Shown one piece after another: positions 32,350 through 44,099 of a DNA stretch of 64,000 nucleotides. The notes under the pieces were generated by a model. That model was not told the origin of the DNA. It searched no databases and was given only the letters and a program-made list of their open reading frames with translations. Within the stretch, counting starts at the first letter, position 1. Each line of letters starts with the position of its first letter. The DNA comes from Oidiodendron maius Zn (taxonomy: Eukaryota; Ascomycota; Leotiomycetes; Myxotrichaceae), in the NCBI GenBank assembly GCA_000827325.1, contig KN832879.1, positions 1,450,394 through 1,514,393 on the forward strand, in the 5' to 3' direction. Position numbers and translations under genes: made by a program.

Positions 32350-33250
32350 AAGGCAAATATTTTGTATACTACAAGAAACTAGTAGATAGTTCAATCCTGT
32401 TCATCAAGGATCGACAAGCAATTGCTCTCACCCGCGAGGCTGCACGTATAGATCACCAAGAAGGCATGTCCAGAGGATTGATATTCCCGTGTCTCATTTC
32501 CTTGTACAGGGCGGGTGTAAAACATCACCCTTTTCGCCCGCTCGTTGCGCGTTGAAACACCAGTATTAGACTTTAGAAGTGCGGAAACGAGAGATAAGAG
32601 GTTATTATGTCTCCCAGGGGCTGAAGCGGCTCCCATCATTGCACTTCATCTAAAAAGCTAGCTGTGCTGTGTTGCAGCATCACTTTCACACTGACACTAC
32701 TATCTCGCATCTCCTCCGCCCCTCCTCTTATCCACTTTCCGGTGAAAAGAGCGGGAGTAGGGCACTTTGTACTTTGATACAGACCACTGGCCAGTAGAGG
32801 TCCCTGGCAAGTCTACAAAGGTTGCTTTTTACGGAAACTTCTTTATCCGCCCAAGCAAATTGCCCTCTTGAGCCCTGTCTTCAAATCTTATTCTACACGT
32901 GATTAATCAGAGAAGTTTGGTTCTTAATTAGATTAGTCCAATATAGTATGACTAGCAGCTCTAGTCATATCCCTCTTAGGGCGTTACTGTAGCTTTGGGC
33001 TTAATTATTTCCCCGCTGCCTCTGTTTACTGCGATTGTTTCTAGAGTCTCGGTAATAGGGCCATGAAACTCCAATCATCCGTTCTGATACCTTCGAGTAT
33101 GATGCCCCGTCCGCCCGCCCTCCCCACAAGTCGCAGTTTGTTCATAAAAGAGCTAGTGGCGTACTACTGGACGGGTTAAATTTATGCTCATTTGTGCTAT
33201 AGATTCACAATTCAAAAACAGAGAAAGCCATCCTGTGATTTAATACCGGC
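32350..33250. other. Intergenic region upstream of the SDR gene
   Basis: No gene is recognised. A minus-strand frame at 32391-32639 has no domain. The SDR promoter is expected in the last few hundred bases. Confidence 0.45.
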
Positions 33251-34006
33251 ATGCCTGCAATCAAGAGCCAGTCACTTCTTGTCATCGGGGGGTCTTCCGG
33301 GATCGGCTTTGGAGTCGCCCAACTCGCGGTTGCCGAGGGTCTCTGTGTAGCGATCGCATCGTCTAACCCAGCTCGTGTTGCCAGAGCCATTGAGATGTTG
33401 AAGATAAGGTCTGCAGATGCAAAAGTAATTGGATACACTATCGACCTTTCTCACGACGATGTCGAGGCACGGCTTGAAAGGCTTCTTGCCAATGTAAAGT
33501 CCAGCTTCGATAATAAGCCACTTAATCACGTTGTCTTTACGGCAGGAGAGAAGCTAGTCGGCAGGAAAATTGATGAAATCGACCTCGAATATATCCGTAG
33601 GATATCCCTGGTACGATTTGCTGCCACTCTCCTCTTGGGAAAATCGGCGCCGAGGTATCTTGAAAACCAATGGTCTTCGTCTATTACTTTGACAGGTGGC
33701 AAGGTTGCAGAGAGACCATTTCCGAATTATAGTGCCATTACAGCTTATGCTTCTGGTCTTCAAGGCGCCACGCGCGGTCTCGCTCTCGGTTTGAAGCCAA
33801 TTCGGGTCAACCTGGTCCAGCCTGGCTTGATCCACACAGAAGCTCACTTCGGGCCTGGGCCAAGTGCACAGGTGGCAGCAATCTCCGAAACCCTGCCACA
33901 GAAAAAGATTGGGACAGTGGAGGAAGCAGCACAGTCCTATATTTATCTGATGAAAGATACCAACGCCACTGGAGGTGTTGTCAACACAAAGGCGAAGAAC
34001 TACTAA
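33251..34006 (+). CDS. Divergent short-chain dehydrogenase/reductase
   Basis: An intronless 251-aa frame, a normal length for classical SDRs. The nucleotide-binding motif GGSSGIG is at residues 13-19 and the family's NxAG-like position reads VVFTAGE. The region RPFPNYSAITAYASGLQGATRGLAL takes the place of the catalytic YxxxK helix but has no Lys four residues after either Tyr (160 or 166). The catalytic Ser position is also replaced (LTGGK). RVNLVQPGLIHTE is the usual PG motif. It belongs to a fungal subgroup in which the Lys is commonly absent, so the reaction is uncertain. It is the first intact gene of the 33-44 kb metabolic group. Confidence 0.88.
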   Translation: MPAIKSQSLLVIGGSSGIGFGVAQLAVAEGLCVAIASSNPARVARAIEMLKIRSADAKVIGYTIDLSHDDVEARLERLLANVKSSFDNKPLNHVVFTAGEKLVGRKIDEIDLEYIRRISLVRFAATLLLGKSAPRYLENQWSSSITLTGGKVAERPFPNYSAITAYASGLQGATRGLALGLKPIRVNLVQPGLIHTEAHFGPGPSAQVAAISETLPQKKIGTVEEAAQSYIYLMKDTNATGGVVNTKAKNY

Positions 34007-34480
34007 TTTAAACAGATTGTTTTGAGTGGTCTACATGTTATGGACACTCTTGCCAGCCTTTGCAGATGTATAGACGATCAATATGACTGGGGGGGAAATC
34101 CCGCTGCGTATACTGTGTAAGAACTATTGAGTTCATCATGATAGACAAAGAACTATATTAATTTCCTGTAGTTCAATATGACTGATCGTTAGTTGCTGTG
34201 CTTGCGGGGGTCGAGCTGGCGGGAAAATCATATTTTACGATATAACTTTGGTTTTAGAGCTGGTGATAGAGCAAACTCTTGAAGACATTAAACTAATTTA
34301 CCTCCTGTAAATGCTGTGCAAGCCGTCTCGGGTGCATTCCATGAGAAGGTTATCCATCTTCTGCAAGTAACCAAGTTTGAGCCTGCCGTGGACGTGCTTG
34401 GCAAGTAGCCTTGATGTAGATAAAATACGAGCCTCTAACCCTAGTATTTTGGCTCATACTGTTACAATATCCGTCTAAAC
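34007..34480. other. Convergent intergenic region
   Basis: This lies between the SDR gene and the convergent alpha/beta hydrolase. Nothing else is recognised. Confidence 0.5.
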
Positions 34481-35584
34481 CTAGTCCACTGACGTGACCT
34501 TTGCTGCTTCTAGAAGCTCGTCTATTATTTTCTCACCCCGGCCAATGAAGATTGAAATATGTCCGTCTCTCGGTTCGAGGTGCTTCCTCAGCTTATCTTG
34601 GGGGAGATTCTCAGCAAGCCACTGCCCATGGCCATACGGCACCATTTTGTCTTCGCCTCCTTGATACAGTAGAACCGGGATTTTAATTTCGTCAAGTTCA
34701 AAGCCCCACGACGTAATGAATGAGAGGTCATCGTCAATCCAGCCATCAACACTGTTCTTCAAGGCCACGTGAATAGTTTCCACCATGTTTTGGCCCATCG
34801 AGGCATTTTTGAGTATTACTTCGCTGTCAACTGGTGGGAGAATGGAGGACAGCCCCTCCACTATACCAGCAACGTCGGCTTTCAGCAGACCGCCTCTTTG
34901 ACTTTCGCAGTACTTTCGCAGGACTTCTTCCCCCTGTAGAGAAGCCTCTGTCTCATTAATATCTAGTTAGGAATTAGTTTCATCCTATTTCCAGGATGCA
35001 GATAGACATCATAGAGCCACACTCACTATCTTGCCCCTGACCAGCCATCCAGTCCAGTCCTCTGGCATCATAAGGCGCCATACCAGCAACACATAGGGCC
35101 GCCAGAGCGCCAGGTAATCGAGCTGCGCAAGCTAAAGCATGCGGACCTATTTCACAGGTCAATCATAGTTACAGCACAGTATTTAGATCTCTTAAGTCGG
35201 TAACGTACCGCCACCGCTCCATCCAGCCACGATACATTGCTCCACACCTAGGTGCTGATTAAGGGCATGTAGATCTGCTACTACATCGACGATCCGTCTT
35301 CCTTTATTCCGGGTGGAGCCACCGTATCCCGCTCGTGAGGCTGATATGAGCTTGAAATTTTTCTTCTCGCAGATATTGGTGAGTTCAGGTGTCGGTATAT
35401 AGGCCCCCGGAGTGCCATGGATCCAAACAACAGGAAACCCGTCCTTAGGGCCATGCACGACGTAGTCGAGGTTTCGCCCGTCTGGGAGTTGGAACTGATG
35501 GGCCATTTTTAAGTCGGAGCGAAGATCCTCGTAACTTGAGACTAGCTTTATGGTGGTGGATTTCTCTGACGTAAAACTTACCAA
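34481..35584 (-). CDS. Alpha/beta hydrolase
   Basis: Three exons (35584-35209, 35146-35027, 34962-34481) join to 978 nt, 325 aa, with introns of 62 and 64 bp. The oxyanion-hole motif HGTPG is at residues 56-60. The nucleophile elbow GWSGGG has its Ser at ~123, split from the following helix by intron 1. An acid residue in [10 protein letters not shown] and a His in RDGHIS near the C-terminus complete a plausible Ser-Asp-His triad. The [15 protein letters not shown] start is typical of soluble fungal hydrolases of this fold. No signal peptide is apparent, so it is probably cytosolic. Substrate unknown; a role in ester or C-C bond hydrolysis with its neighbours is an inference. Confidence 0.9.
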
Positions 35585-36498
35585 TTAGGTGTTTTTAGGG
35601 GGTTGGAGAGGGGCGTGGAAGACGAAGAACGTCAAGGACAGTAGAGAAAGCTCCTGTGAAAAGGTTTGAGCACGGTTGCAGGGAACGGCAGAACCCTTTA
35701 TATCGTGATCGGCCAGGCCCACTGCCTAGCATCGTTTTGCCACCTTAACATCATCTCCTTGGTGGGAGTCATGATGCAGAATTCTCAAGTCAGCTTCCGC
35801 TTTTGCGATAGTGCTTGAAATAGGTTGAACTCCGAAATGCGAGCGACGGAGTTGGGAGGGAGAGGAGAGAAGACACGTAACAGAACTTTTAACGCCTAGT
35901 GATATAAATATGGTTGTTGTATCTAAAAGCAGGATTGGGCGGATGACGCTGACAGGCTTGGGGCTCTATAGACAGATTGCTTATAACCCTCCCCACCCTG
36001 GAAACACAGCAATGGATGAAAAGCAGGCAGAGACTGTTGGCCTGGCAGGTCTCGGCTTCTCTTCTACTCCGAAAAGTGGAGGTGGAAATGAAACCGGGCC
36101 TATCAATATCCTACGATTTTGGGGCCGCATACCAATACACTAATATCTGTCCACAAACTGGCGGCGGCTCTCGGATCAACGCCTCAACCATCCTTGATTC
36201 GTTTCCTAGAAGAGAAGAGCAACGGGAAACTTGACACTGAACAGAGAGCAAGCCATAGATGGAGGAAAGATAGTTTTGGTTTTCCAGACTCGTGAAATTT
36301 AAAGCCCCACACTGAATTATTTTTGGCCCTGCAAACCCGAGTCCTTATCCGGTCGGGCAAATGTATTTCCCCGTTCCTCGTCATCAGCCCGAGGGTTATC
36401 TGAAGCAAATCTACCAGAACTCTCCCATAAAGTCTAACAGAGAAAAAGATTAAAATTTCTAGCTCTGCATTCCACGTATTATCTTCAACGCGACAGCC
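35585..36498. other. Divergent intergenic region
   Basis: This is the shared upstream region of the alpha/beta hydrolase (leftward) and the DJ-1/PfpI gene (rightward). Short frames at 35910-36234 (+) and 36184-36540 (-) carry no domain. Confidence 0.5.
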
Positions 36499-37158
36499 AT
36501 GCCTCCAATCCAATTCGGCATCCTTATGGTTCCCTTCCAAACGCTTGACGTAGCTGGGCCACTTGATATCTTATCCTGCTGCTCCAAAGATGTGGTCCAA
36601 GATCTGGAAAGTGATGGTTTCCCTGGCTCAGAAGGATTGACCGAGAAGTCAATTGCGATTCAGTTTCATCACATCGGCGAGACCATGGATCCAGTGACAC
36701 TGTCGGCTGGTTTCACGACCATACCTACAACTACCATCAACGAGTGCCCCGATCTTGACTACCTCTTGGTGGGCGGACCTGACACTTTGACGTTCAAGCT
36801 TAGCGAGGCCTTTGCAAACTTTCTTCGCAAGCATGTCAAGGCCGGTAGGGGACTATTCACAACGTGCACTGGCGCTCTTGCCATTTCACCCTCGGGGGTC
36901 TTGGATGGAAAAATTGCAACTACAAATCACGGAGTTATGAATAGGGCCCGAAGGTTACACCCAGATGTGAAGTGGACGGTAGAAAAGCGATTTATTACCG
37001 ATGGGAACGTCTGGACTGCGGGAGGAGCATGTGCGGGCATGGATATGATGGCACATTGGGTGATGAAGAATTATGATATAAGGCTCGCAAAGCTCTCATT
37101 TGCAGCTTTGGATTATACCCCAAGAGATGACAAAGGCAATCAAGTCTTTCCCCAGTAA
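36499..37158 (+). CDS. DJ-1/PfpI family protein
   Basis: An intronless frame of 219 aa, the usual size. It begins PPIQFGILMVPFQTLDVAGP, with the conserved VAGP segment after strand 1. The core has LDYLLVGGPDT and the nucleophile elbow FTTCTGALAIS, with Cys at residue 123. The downstream signature reads LDGKIATTNH, and VWTAGGACAGMDM lies near the C-terminus. Fungal members are annotated as DJ-1/PfpI or isonitrile-hydratase-like, but assigned functions vary and no reaction can be stated. It is a soluble protein. Its neighbours are two hydrolases, an SDR and a VOC enzyme. Confidence 0.93.
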   Translation: MPPIQFGILMVPFQTLDVAGPLDILSCCSKDVVQDLESDGFPGSEGLTEKSIAIQFHHIGETMDPVTLSAGFTTIPTTTINECPDLDYLLVGGPDTLTFKLSEAFANFLRKHVKAGRGLFTTCTGALAISPSGVLDGKIATTNHGVMNRARRLHPDVKWTVEKRFITDGNVWTAGGACAGMDMMAHWVMKNYDIRLAKLSFAALDYTPRDDKGNQVFPQ

Positions 37159-37945
37159 TACAGCGTGTATACCTATTGCCCGAAGGTCCTATAGCACGAG
37201 CCAGATGTCAGTCGATCATCCACTAGCAAATGGAAGTAGCTCATCTTTAGATCCGGAAATTGTGGCTGATACACGGGGCGTAATTCGAAGCTCTCTTTGC
37301 ATCTCCGTAAATGCCTGCGTCATCAACTTTCGGGGTGTTTCTTTGCAACATAACGTTATGGGCGGCCTTTGGATCTGGCTCTAGGTGGCAATATATGTGT
37401 TACGGCTCTGTGGCACAATGCCCGTGCACTCCTTCCAACGCCCTTTCTCTTTGATAAATATCCTTTTTGGATAATATCACTTCATCTTCAACTTGCGGAG
37501 GTCGCTTGTTATTATCAGCAGTGCCAGAGGTTTAATGAGCATTGTCATTGCCCAGTCTCCCAATACCGTTTCCGACCATCCGATCATCCGACAACCCGTC
37601 CGCCTTTCCTGGCCTACGGGACATCAACCCTCCGACTCTAATAAATTATCGATCTATCTTTGGGTACCTACTTGGCATACGCCCAGTAGGTACGGACGTG
37701 TCTCATATGATCTATGCCCCGGTTAGGAGCGCCGATTTATTTGGCCGACTCCTAGTATACAAGGGCGATGAGCCATCAAAGATCACTGCGTCGTGTTGCT
37801 ATTCCTCCTTATGACTGTCGGGCGATATGTTAGACCGATATACGTGTCATATATAAATGAATCTAATAGCCGTAAAAACTGCTGGCCTAGGAGCAGACTG
37901 CGCGATTCTACTCGTCATTTGAGTATAGCAATTCTTTCGGTCAAT
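37159..37945. other. Intergenic region upstream of the CocE-type gene
   Basis: No gene is recognised. The region contains an 8-bp periodic TCCGA array at 37571-37602, which may be a regulatory site. Confidence 0.5.
37571..37602 (+). promoter_or_regulatory. 8-bp tandem TCCGA array
   Basis: TCCGACCA, TCCGATCA and TCCGACAA follow each other directly at 37571, 37579 and 37587, then CCCGTCCG. TCCG/CGGA half-sites are typical Zn2Cys6 targets, and a Zn2Cys6 gene lies downstream at 41218. The array is ~345 bp upstream of the CocE-type start. The function is an inference. Confidence 0.35.
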
Positions 37946-40125
37946 ATGGTACATACACTCCCACTGCGACCGCTTGGCGAAATCACAACTACCGATGAGA
38001 GTGACCCACGCTATACTGCCCGGATAAACGAAGAGATTCAGCTTACGGATGGTAGTCGTATCCGTGCCAACATTTTTCTCCCTCGTATCGGAGGCCCCAA
38101 GTGGCCTGTATTGATGTCATCTTCCCCGTATGGAAAAGACCTGTAGGTTGCAGTTGCATACCCGATTCATGCCTCATAATCTGATATCACCTCGACAGGC
38201 CCCTTCTTGAAGCAATTGGGATGGAACGGCAGGCTGGTGTAATACCACAAGACCAGCGTTGCAAGTATACGCGCTTCGAGGCCCCAGTACCGTGTTGGTG
38301 GTGTCCTAAAGGCTACGTCCTCGTCTACCATGATCATAGGGGTTCAAGTCAATCCCCAGGCCTATTATCGACGTTTAGTAATCAACACTATGATGGTTTG
38401 TTTTACCTTCACAACGAATTTCGCGAGCCTAACCTCTCAAAACAAAAATAGACTATGCGGAACTTGTTACTTGGGCTGCCGACCAACCGTGGTCATCTGG
38501 AAAGGTTGGCCTCACCGGAATCTCGTACTTGGGTCTTAATCAAGTGAGTGTGGAGCTACAATAAAACTTCGATTTTCAGGTACCCAGGGTTTCACTAACA
38601 TGAATTATAAATAAAGTGGTTTGTTGCTGAGCGTCAGCCACGAGGGCTGGCTTGTATTGTGCCATGGGAGGGCATGGCTGACTTATATCGTGATGCAACC
38701 AGACATGGTGGCATCACTAACACCAAGGTAAGCAGTCCAATATTAGAGCTGGTTTGTTCAATTGCGGCTCTAAAGTTGTTAGATGAACTCATACTGGTTC
38801 GAAAGGGCGGTTGTTCCTGTACAATATGGCAAGGGTGAGCGACACGTCCTCAGACGCGGCCCTGACAGTCCGGAAGGAAACCAGACAGAACGACAACTTT
38901 CCGAGAATAGGGACAATTTTCCGCAGTTGGTGCGCGAGAATGAATTCATTGATGATAAACTGTATCAGGAGAATGCTGCTAGCGATCTATCCAAGATTAC
39001 TGTTCCTGTTCTCAGTGCTGGTAATTGGGTAATATGCTCTAGTTCCACAATCCATATAATAAGCTGAAAATACTCCAGGGTGGTATAACTCTTCACCTCC
39101 GTGGGAATATCATTGCCTGGATGCGTGCTGGATCGAAGAACAAATACCTCCGTCTCCATACTGGTACACATGATCTTCCATACTACCATCCTCCTGGTAT
39201 CGACCTCCAGCTGTCATTCTTTGACTGCTGCTTGAAAGATGATGACCATGGAGGATGGAGATCTGGAAAGCAAGCCCCTGTCTCTTTTGCTGTACGCAAA
39301 GGCAACCCTGGGTTCGGAACAATGGACGCCGAGCGAACGTTCAAGTACCGTGATGAACAGGAGTGGCCTCTAGCACGTACTGTTTATCAGAAAATCAACC
39401 TGACCGCTGACAAGAAGTTGAGCAAAGAACCGCAGACTGGCCATGGAATACTATCCTATGCTGGTTTGAGGTAAGAGCGCACATTGCTGTGGGAGCGCAT
39501 GCTGACGATACTTTCCAGTGGTGATAGCCTCTTTTTCGAGACTTCTCCTGCCGATAAAGAGTACGAAATCTGCGGTCATCCCAGTGTTAAGCTTAATATG
39601 TCACTCACCAGCCATGCGGAATCTTTACTCGCAGAGATTGATGTGTACTTGGCATTGCGGAAATTTGATGCCCAGGGGAAGGAGGTTTTTTATACCTCCA
39701 GCCTGGGTGGTCCGCAGGCAGTTACGGTCGGCTGGATCCGTGCTTCCCACCGCACCCTTAGCAGCAGACCTTACACAGAGATTGAAAGCGAACTTGCTTG
39801 GCCCACTCTTAGCCATCGGAGGGAGGATTTCAAGCCTGTAAGGCCCGGCAAAGTCTACGATCTGCTAACTGAATTGTGGCCTACAAATGTGGTGGTAGAG
39901 AAAGGAGAGAAAATTATCCTGGAGGTTTCCCCTAAAGATGTCGCAGGATCAGGACTATACACAACTGAGGATCCAGTATATAGGTATGTGCTAAGTTACT
40001 CTTAATAGCATTGCTTCAATGCTTTGTGACTGATATTCTTCAGGTCGGATGAGAGGCTTGGTGGAAACAATAACATTCACTTCGGGCCACATTATGAGAA
40101 TTACCTTGTTCTACCTATAGTTTAA
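37946..40125 (+). CDS. CocE/NonD-type hydrolase (X-Pro dipeptidyl-peptidase S15 fold)
   Basis: Eight exons (37946-38142, 38199-38395, 38452-38543, 38617-38727, 38783-39028, 39079-39470, 39519-39983, 40044-40125) join in frame to 1782 nt, 593 aa, with no internal stop. The N-terminal domain has EIQLTDGSRIRANIFLP and WPVLMSSSPYGKD, then PKGYVLVYHDHRGSSQSPG. The nucleophile elbow GISYLG has Ser at about 156. A His in TGTHDLPYYHPPG is the likely catalytic base, placed before the hydrolase/jelly-roll boundary. The C-terminal part (EIDVYLALRKFDAQGKEV, GWIRASHR, KGEKIILEVSP) is the beta-sandwich typical of this family. Relatives hydrolyse cocaine, acyl-amino acid or glutaryl substrates. The real substrate is unknown. 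Confidence 0.92.
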
Positions 40126-41217
40126 ATGAAGATACCTAGTCTATCTACTCACCTTTCTGGGGAAGTTTGTGCTCCGCTTAATAAGATGTTGAGCACATTC
40201 TGCAAAGGTCAGCTTCGTGTAACGCAAAGTCAGTTCGATTTGTCGGCTTCGTATCTCCGGATACTTCACACGTATGATAGAGAGGTAACAGAGGAGCGGT
40301 TATGGCGGGCGGCCTTGTTAATCGAGTTTCTAAATACAGATTCAACTCACCTGCATCCCATTGTGCAATGTCATATCCTTCTGTCCAGGCAGAGAGGCTT
40401 CGCCTTAATGCTCCTCGAGGATCAAAAGTCTATTAGATGAAACAGAGTTGCTGCTGACAATGCCGTAATGTGAATTGTACATGCATGGGTTGCTGGAGGC
40501 CTTGCTAGGTGATGATATAATCTCGTAGAGATTTCGATCTTAATCGACGAGAGACAGGTGAACCATCGCCATATACACTATGTCTTCCCAAATGGGCTTC
40601 ACGATGGTGGCAAGCTGGGATGGTGTGCATTCTGTTCAAATGGCGCCAGTTTGATCGCTTCGCTCGCTTACAAAGTACGTTAAGGCTTAAGAGACCTTGA
40701 TTTTGACACAAGTATAACGTTCATCACGTATTAGGTCTCTGTTCGCTAAGGCCACGGCGTCGCCTTGCGCTCACCGGCGTGATGACAACCACAATGCTCC
40801 AACAATGCTTCAGCTGTCCTATCCTGGCCCCATCCAATCCTACGAATAAGATGAATAGGCTCCCAGACCGCGACACATGGAGGCAGAGGATATTATGGTC
40901 CATTTTTTAACAACCTGACCTTGGGTCGACAGAGATCATGCCGGCCCACACTCGGCGTTAACTAGCGGAGATAGTAGAGAAACGCCTCTCGGCGGTAATT
41001 CCGTCAGCGCGTGGTGTACGACGTGAGGTTAGCGTGGGCATTGTCCCAGCTTGACATCAGCTCTCGTCTCCCTCGCCTGATATCTTCGAACCTCCCATTC
41101 CAAACAGAACTAGCATCCAGCTCCAAGATTCGACGGCCGGCTGCAAGCTAGTTTTTACTTGACCTCAACTGGATGGTGACAGAACTGTAGACCAGAGTTT
41201 CACCTGACGACCGAGCT
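40126..41217. other. Intergenic region upstream of the Zn2Cys6 gene
   Basis: A 104-codon frame at 40126-40440 starts at the base after the CocE stop. It has no recognisable domain and is probably 3' UTR. A minus-strand frame at 40505-40711 is also unremarkable. Confidence 0.45.
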
Positions 41218-42624
41218 ATGACTATCGGGGGAGAGAATAGCCACGGCCGGCGAAAACGTAGAACACACCATAAATCGAGGCGGGGATGTCGGAACTGTAA
41301 GCTGCGGCGTGTGAAAGTGAGAACCCACAGATCCCGGTTCATTTACTAACTACAGCTCGATTTCGAGGAGAGGATTATTGCTGATATAACATCTTACAAG
41401 TGTGATGAGGCACGCCCTGGATGCAAGAAATGCAGCAACTTCGGCGTATCCTGTAACTATGATGATCCCAACGCACCTGATCTGCAGACTATCTGCCATA
41501 CCGTGACTTGGCGGTCAGCTGCAAAAGGATTGCCACCCAAATCAGCACGCTCCTCTATGGAATCTTGTTTCTCTGTTGCAAAGGTGGAAGTACTCAACAG
41601 CCTGAGACCGGGACTGCCCTGCCTCTCCGACGACGGAAAGTCGACGATCCTGCTCGATATCGAGTGCCAGGGCCGGCTGGACCGCTTCATAACACGGACG
41701 GTCTTAACAATTGGGACACCACATGTATCGGTTATCTTCCAGGCCGAGCTCAGTTCCATTATATACGATGTATGTGGCTGCCACGACACAGCACAGTAAC
41801 ATATACTGATCCACTAGCAGTCTCCTTACTTGATGCACATGGTGCAAGCCCTAACAGCCTTGCACGACCGCATCCTGTCGCCAAATCCCGATGCCCAGCA
41901 GACTAAGGCGGAGCTGTATCATGCCTCTCGAGCAGCAGCTCTCTTCAACGCAAAGCTATCCAAGCCACTACAACAAGAAGACCGCGATCCGATGTGGGCT
42001 ACCGCAGCCCTCCTAGGCATCGCCGCCATGTGCTGGATAGAGGCTTCCTGTGCAGAGGACTCCTGGCCCCTGACGGTGCGCAAACCTTCAGATCTAGACT
42101 GGATCCGCATAAGTAGGAGTAAGGTTGCGATATGGAACCTGACGGACCCGCTGCGGAAGGGAAGCCGATTCAGACGCATGGCGGAGGAGCAGCACCAAAG
42201 TTACGAATCCGCCAGTGTCCTCGTGGCTAAGCTGGGAATTGGAGAATTGCCCGGAAAGTTACTTACGCTATGCGAAGTCGACGAACACGCCACGGTTGAC
42301 TCAAATCGGTACCTTTTAGCGTTGCAGATGCTGGGCCCTGCGATGGCCGTCGAGGCTACTCGTGCCAACCTCTTGGTCTTATTGTCGTTCATTTCGTCGA
42401 TTAACGACGATTTCCAAGAGCTGCTGAGGGAGAGGGATCCGCGGGCCCTATTGCTGATGGCATTTTGGTATGCAAAGATAAATGGCGCGATGTGGTGGCT
42501 GGATCGGCGCTCAATATTGGAGGGTCAGGCCATTTGCATGTATCTGGAGCGATATCATGCGGATGAGGCAGAAATAATGGAATTGTTGTCATATCCAAAG
42601 GCGCAACTCGGTATGTTAACCTAG
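41218..42624 (+). CDS. Zn2Cys6 transcription factor
   Basis: Three exons (41218-41316, 41401-41769, 41821-42624) join to 1272 nt, 423 aa. Intron 1 (84 bp) falls inside the zinc cluster. Exon 1 ends RRGCRNCKLRRVK and exon 2 begins CDEARPGCKKCSNFGVSC, restoring a C-x2-C-x6-C-x6-C-x2-C-x6-C cluster after a very basic N-terminus. This intron position is common in this fungal subfamily. Exon 3 begins SPYLMHMVQALTALHDR, the usual start of the regulatory helical domain. A last GTATGT at the end (about 42611) could be an extra donor, so the C-terminus is uncertain. It is likely nuclear and may control the adjacent metabolic genes. Confidence 0.9.
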
Positions 42625-43497
42625 GACAATGGCGCGATTTGGTGTATTGTAGTGGGATATATTCTGTGTCGGAATTGCATCTGCAGGCAAGAGGGGAATT
42701 AATGATTATGATAGTGTTTGTACAGATGAGAGCGGCGAGGTCTTGGAGTCTGCAAACATGATCTGTAGGAAAAGGAAAGGGATTTATTTGATATCGGCAG
42801 GCTCATTATATGCGCTTATTCCTGCCCATCTCAGTATAAAGTAATCAAAGAAGCACCATATACACCATCGAAAGACGAAACGCAGTGCTGTCCAACAAGC
42901 AGTAACACCGTACTTTTTCAATGCCTCCATCCAACTATTACAAAATAGAACATCCGAATACACTGACCAAAATATATCAGACCGTGCAATCAACAAATGA
43001 CTAGGTCTACCACACCATGAATGAAATACGGACTTTTAACTGCCTTTAGTATCCCGCAGAGCCTCAAGCAGCACCACTCGGACCTCTTCTATCCGCCCTC
43101 GTGTATTTACTGATCCACATGGGTATGGTGGCAGTCCAAGGCCTGAAATAATAGTCTCGCGTCAGTAATATACAGTGTAACGTACAGTGTAAAGTAGCCC
43201 GAGCCATTTACAGATTACATGCCTGCAACTATTCTAATAATAATCACCTGCTTCAGACTAAAGGCTGTAGCAAATTCGCTCTAGGTCCGAAACCGCCTAT
43301 CCGGAGCATGTCATCATCGTACTTTCGGAATGCAATCCCGACATCGGCTCGGCTTTAGGGATCCGAGGCGGCGCTGGCACTGCTTACATCACTGGCGCTA
43401 CAGGCGTTCAAAATAATATACGAGCTGTCCAGTATATCAGGCCTTTTGATTTGACTTATACCGTCCCATTTTTTACATCCATCTCACATCACTCGCG
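42625..43497. other. Intergenic region upstream of the VOC gene
   Basis: No gene is recognised. Several TCCG/CGG half-sites occur between 43290 and 43380, close to the VOC start, but without an obvious repeat. Confidence 0.45.
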
Positions 43498-44099
43498 ATG
43501 ATTACTGGAATAGCCCACGTCAATCTGGTGGTTCCGCCGGGAACGCTAGACCATGCTAAAGACTTCTACGGTGTGACTCTGGGCTTCCACTTAGTCTCTC
43601 CTCCAGCAATCATGCAAGATGTGCTAGCCTGGTGGGTTAACATGCGCCTTATTCCCATACATTGCATCCGCATTCACGACTGGGAGAACGAGCCCTTGGA
43701 GGATAGAACTGACACACGGCCTCATAGGTTCGATATAACCCCCAAGGGTCAGCAAATCCATATTGCATTCGGTGAACCCAGTGATTTCGCAGCCCACTCC
43801 TCTCGGCATCCGTGCTTCCGCGTTGAATCGGCTGAGGCATTATTACTACTTCAGGCGAGAGTATGGGAGCACTTCGAGCGAGGCGACGCATCTGCACCTG
43901 TCATGGCGGACAAGCCAGGTGGACCAATCTCAGGTATGTCAATTTAACATATTAATGGGTAGAATGATATAAAGTTCATGCGCGCGACCTTATTACTGAC
44001 GCAAAGATGTTCGGCGGGCTAGGTGCTGTCGCTTCAGATATCCCAAAACGATTCTTCGCCCGGGATTATGCAGGCAATCGACTCGAATTTAGCTTGTAG
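43498..44099 (+). CDS. VOC (glyoxalase/bleomycin-resistance fold) protein
   Basis: Three exons (43498-43631, 43728-43933, 44023-44099) join to 417 nt, 138 aa. It opens MITGIAHVNLVVPPGTLDHAKDFYGVTLGF, the metal-site His plus the FY motif of vicinal-oxygen-chelate enzymes. It continues LAWFDITPKGQQIHIAFG after the first splice and ends KRFFARDYAGNRLEFSL, containing the second-strand Glu. The acceptor chosen for intron 2 (CTAG at 44019-44022) is the one that keeps this frame. Members act on small electrophilic metabolites or as dioxygenases, and the substrate is unknown. It closes the 33-44 kb group. Confidence 0.88.

Noticed and set aside
40126-40440. 104-codon frame starting right after the CocE-type stop
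   Set aside because: No recognisable domain and its position fits the 3' UTR. Fungal genes are not expected to be translated from such a downstream start.
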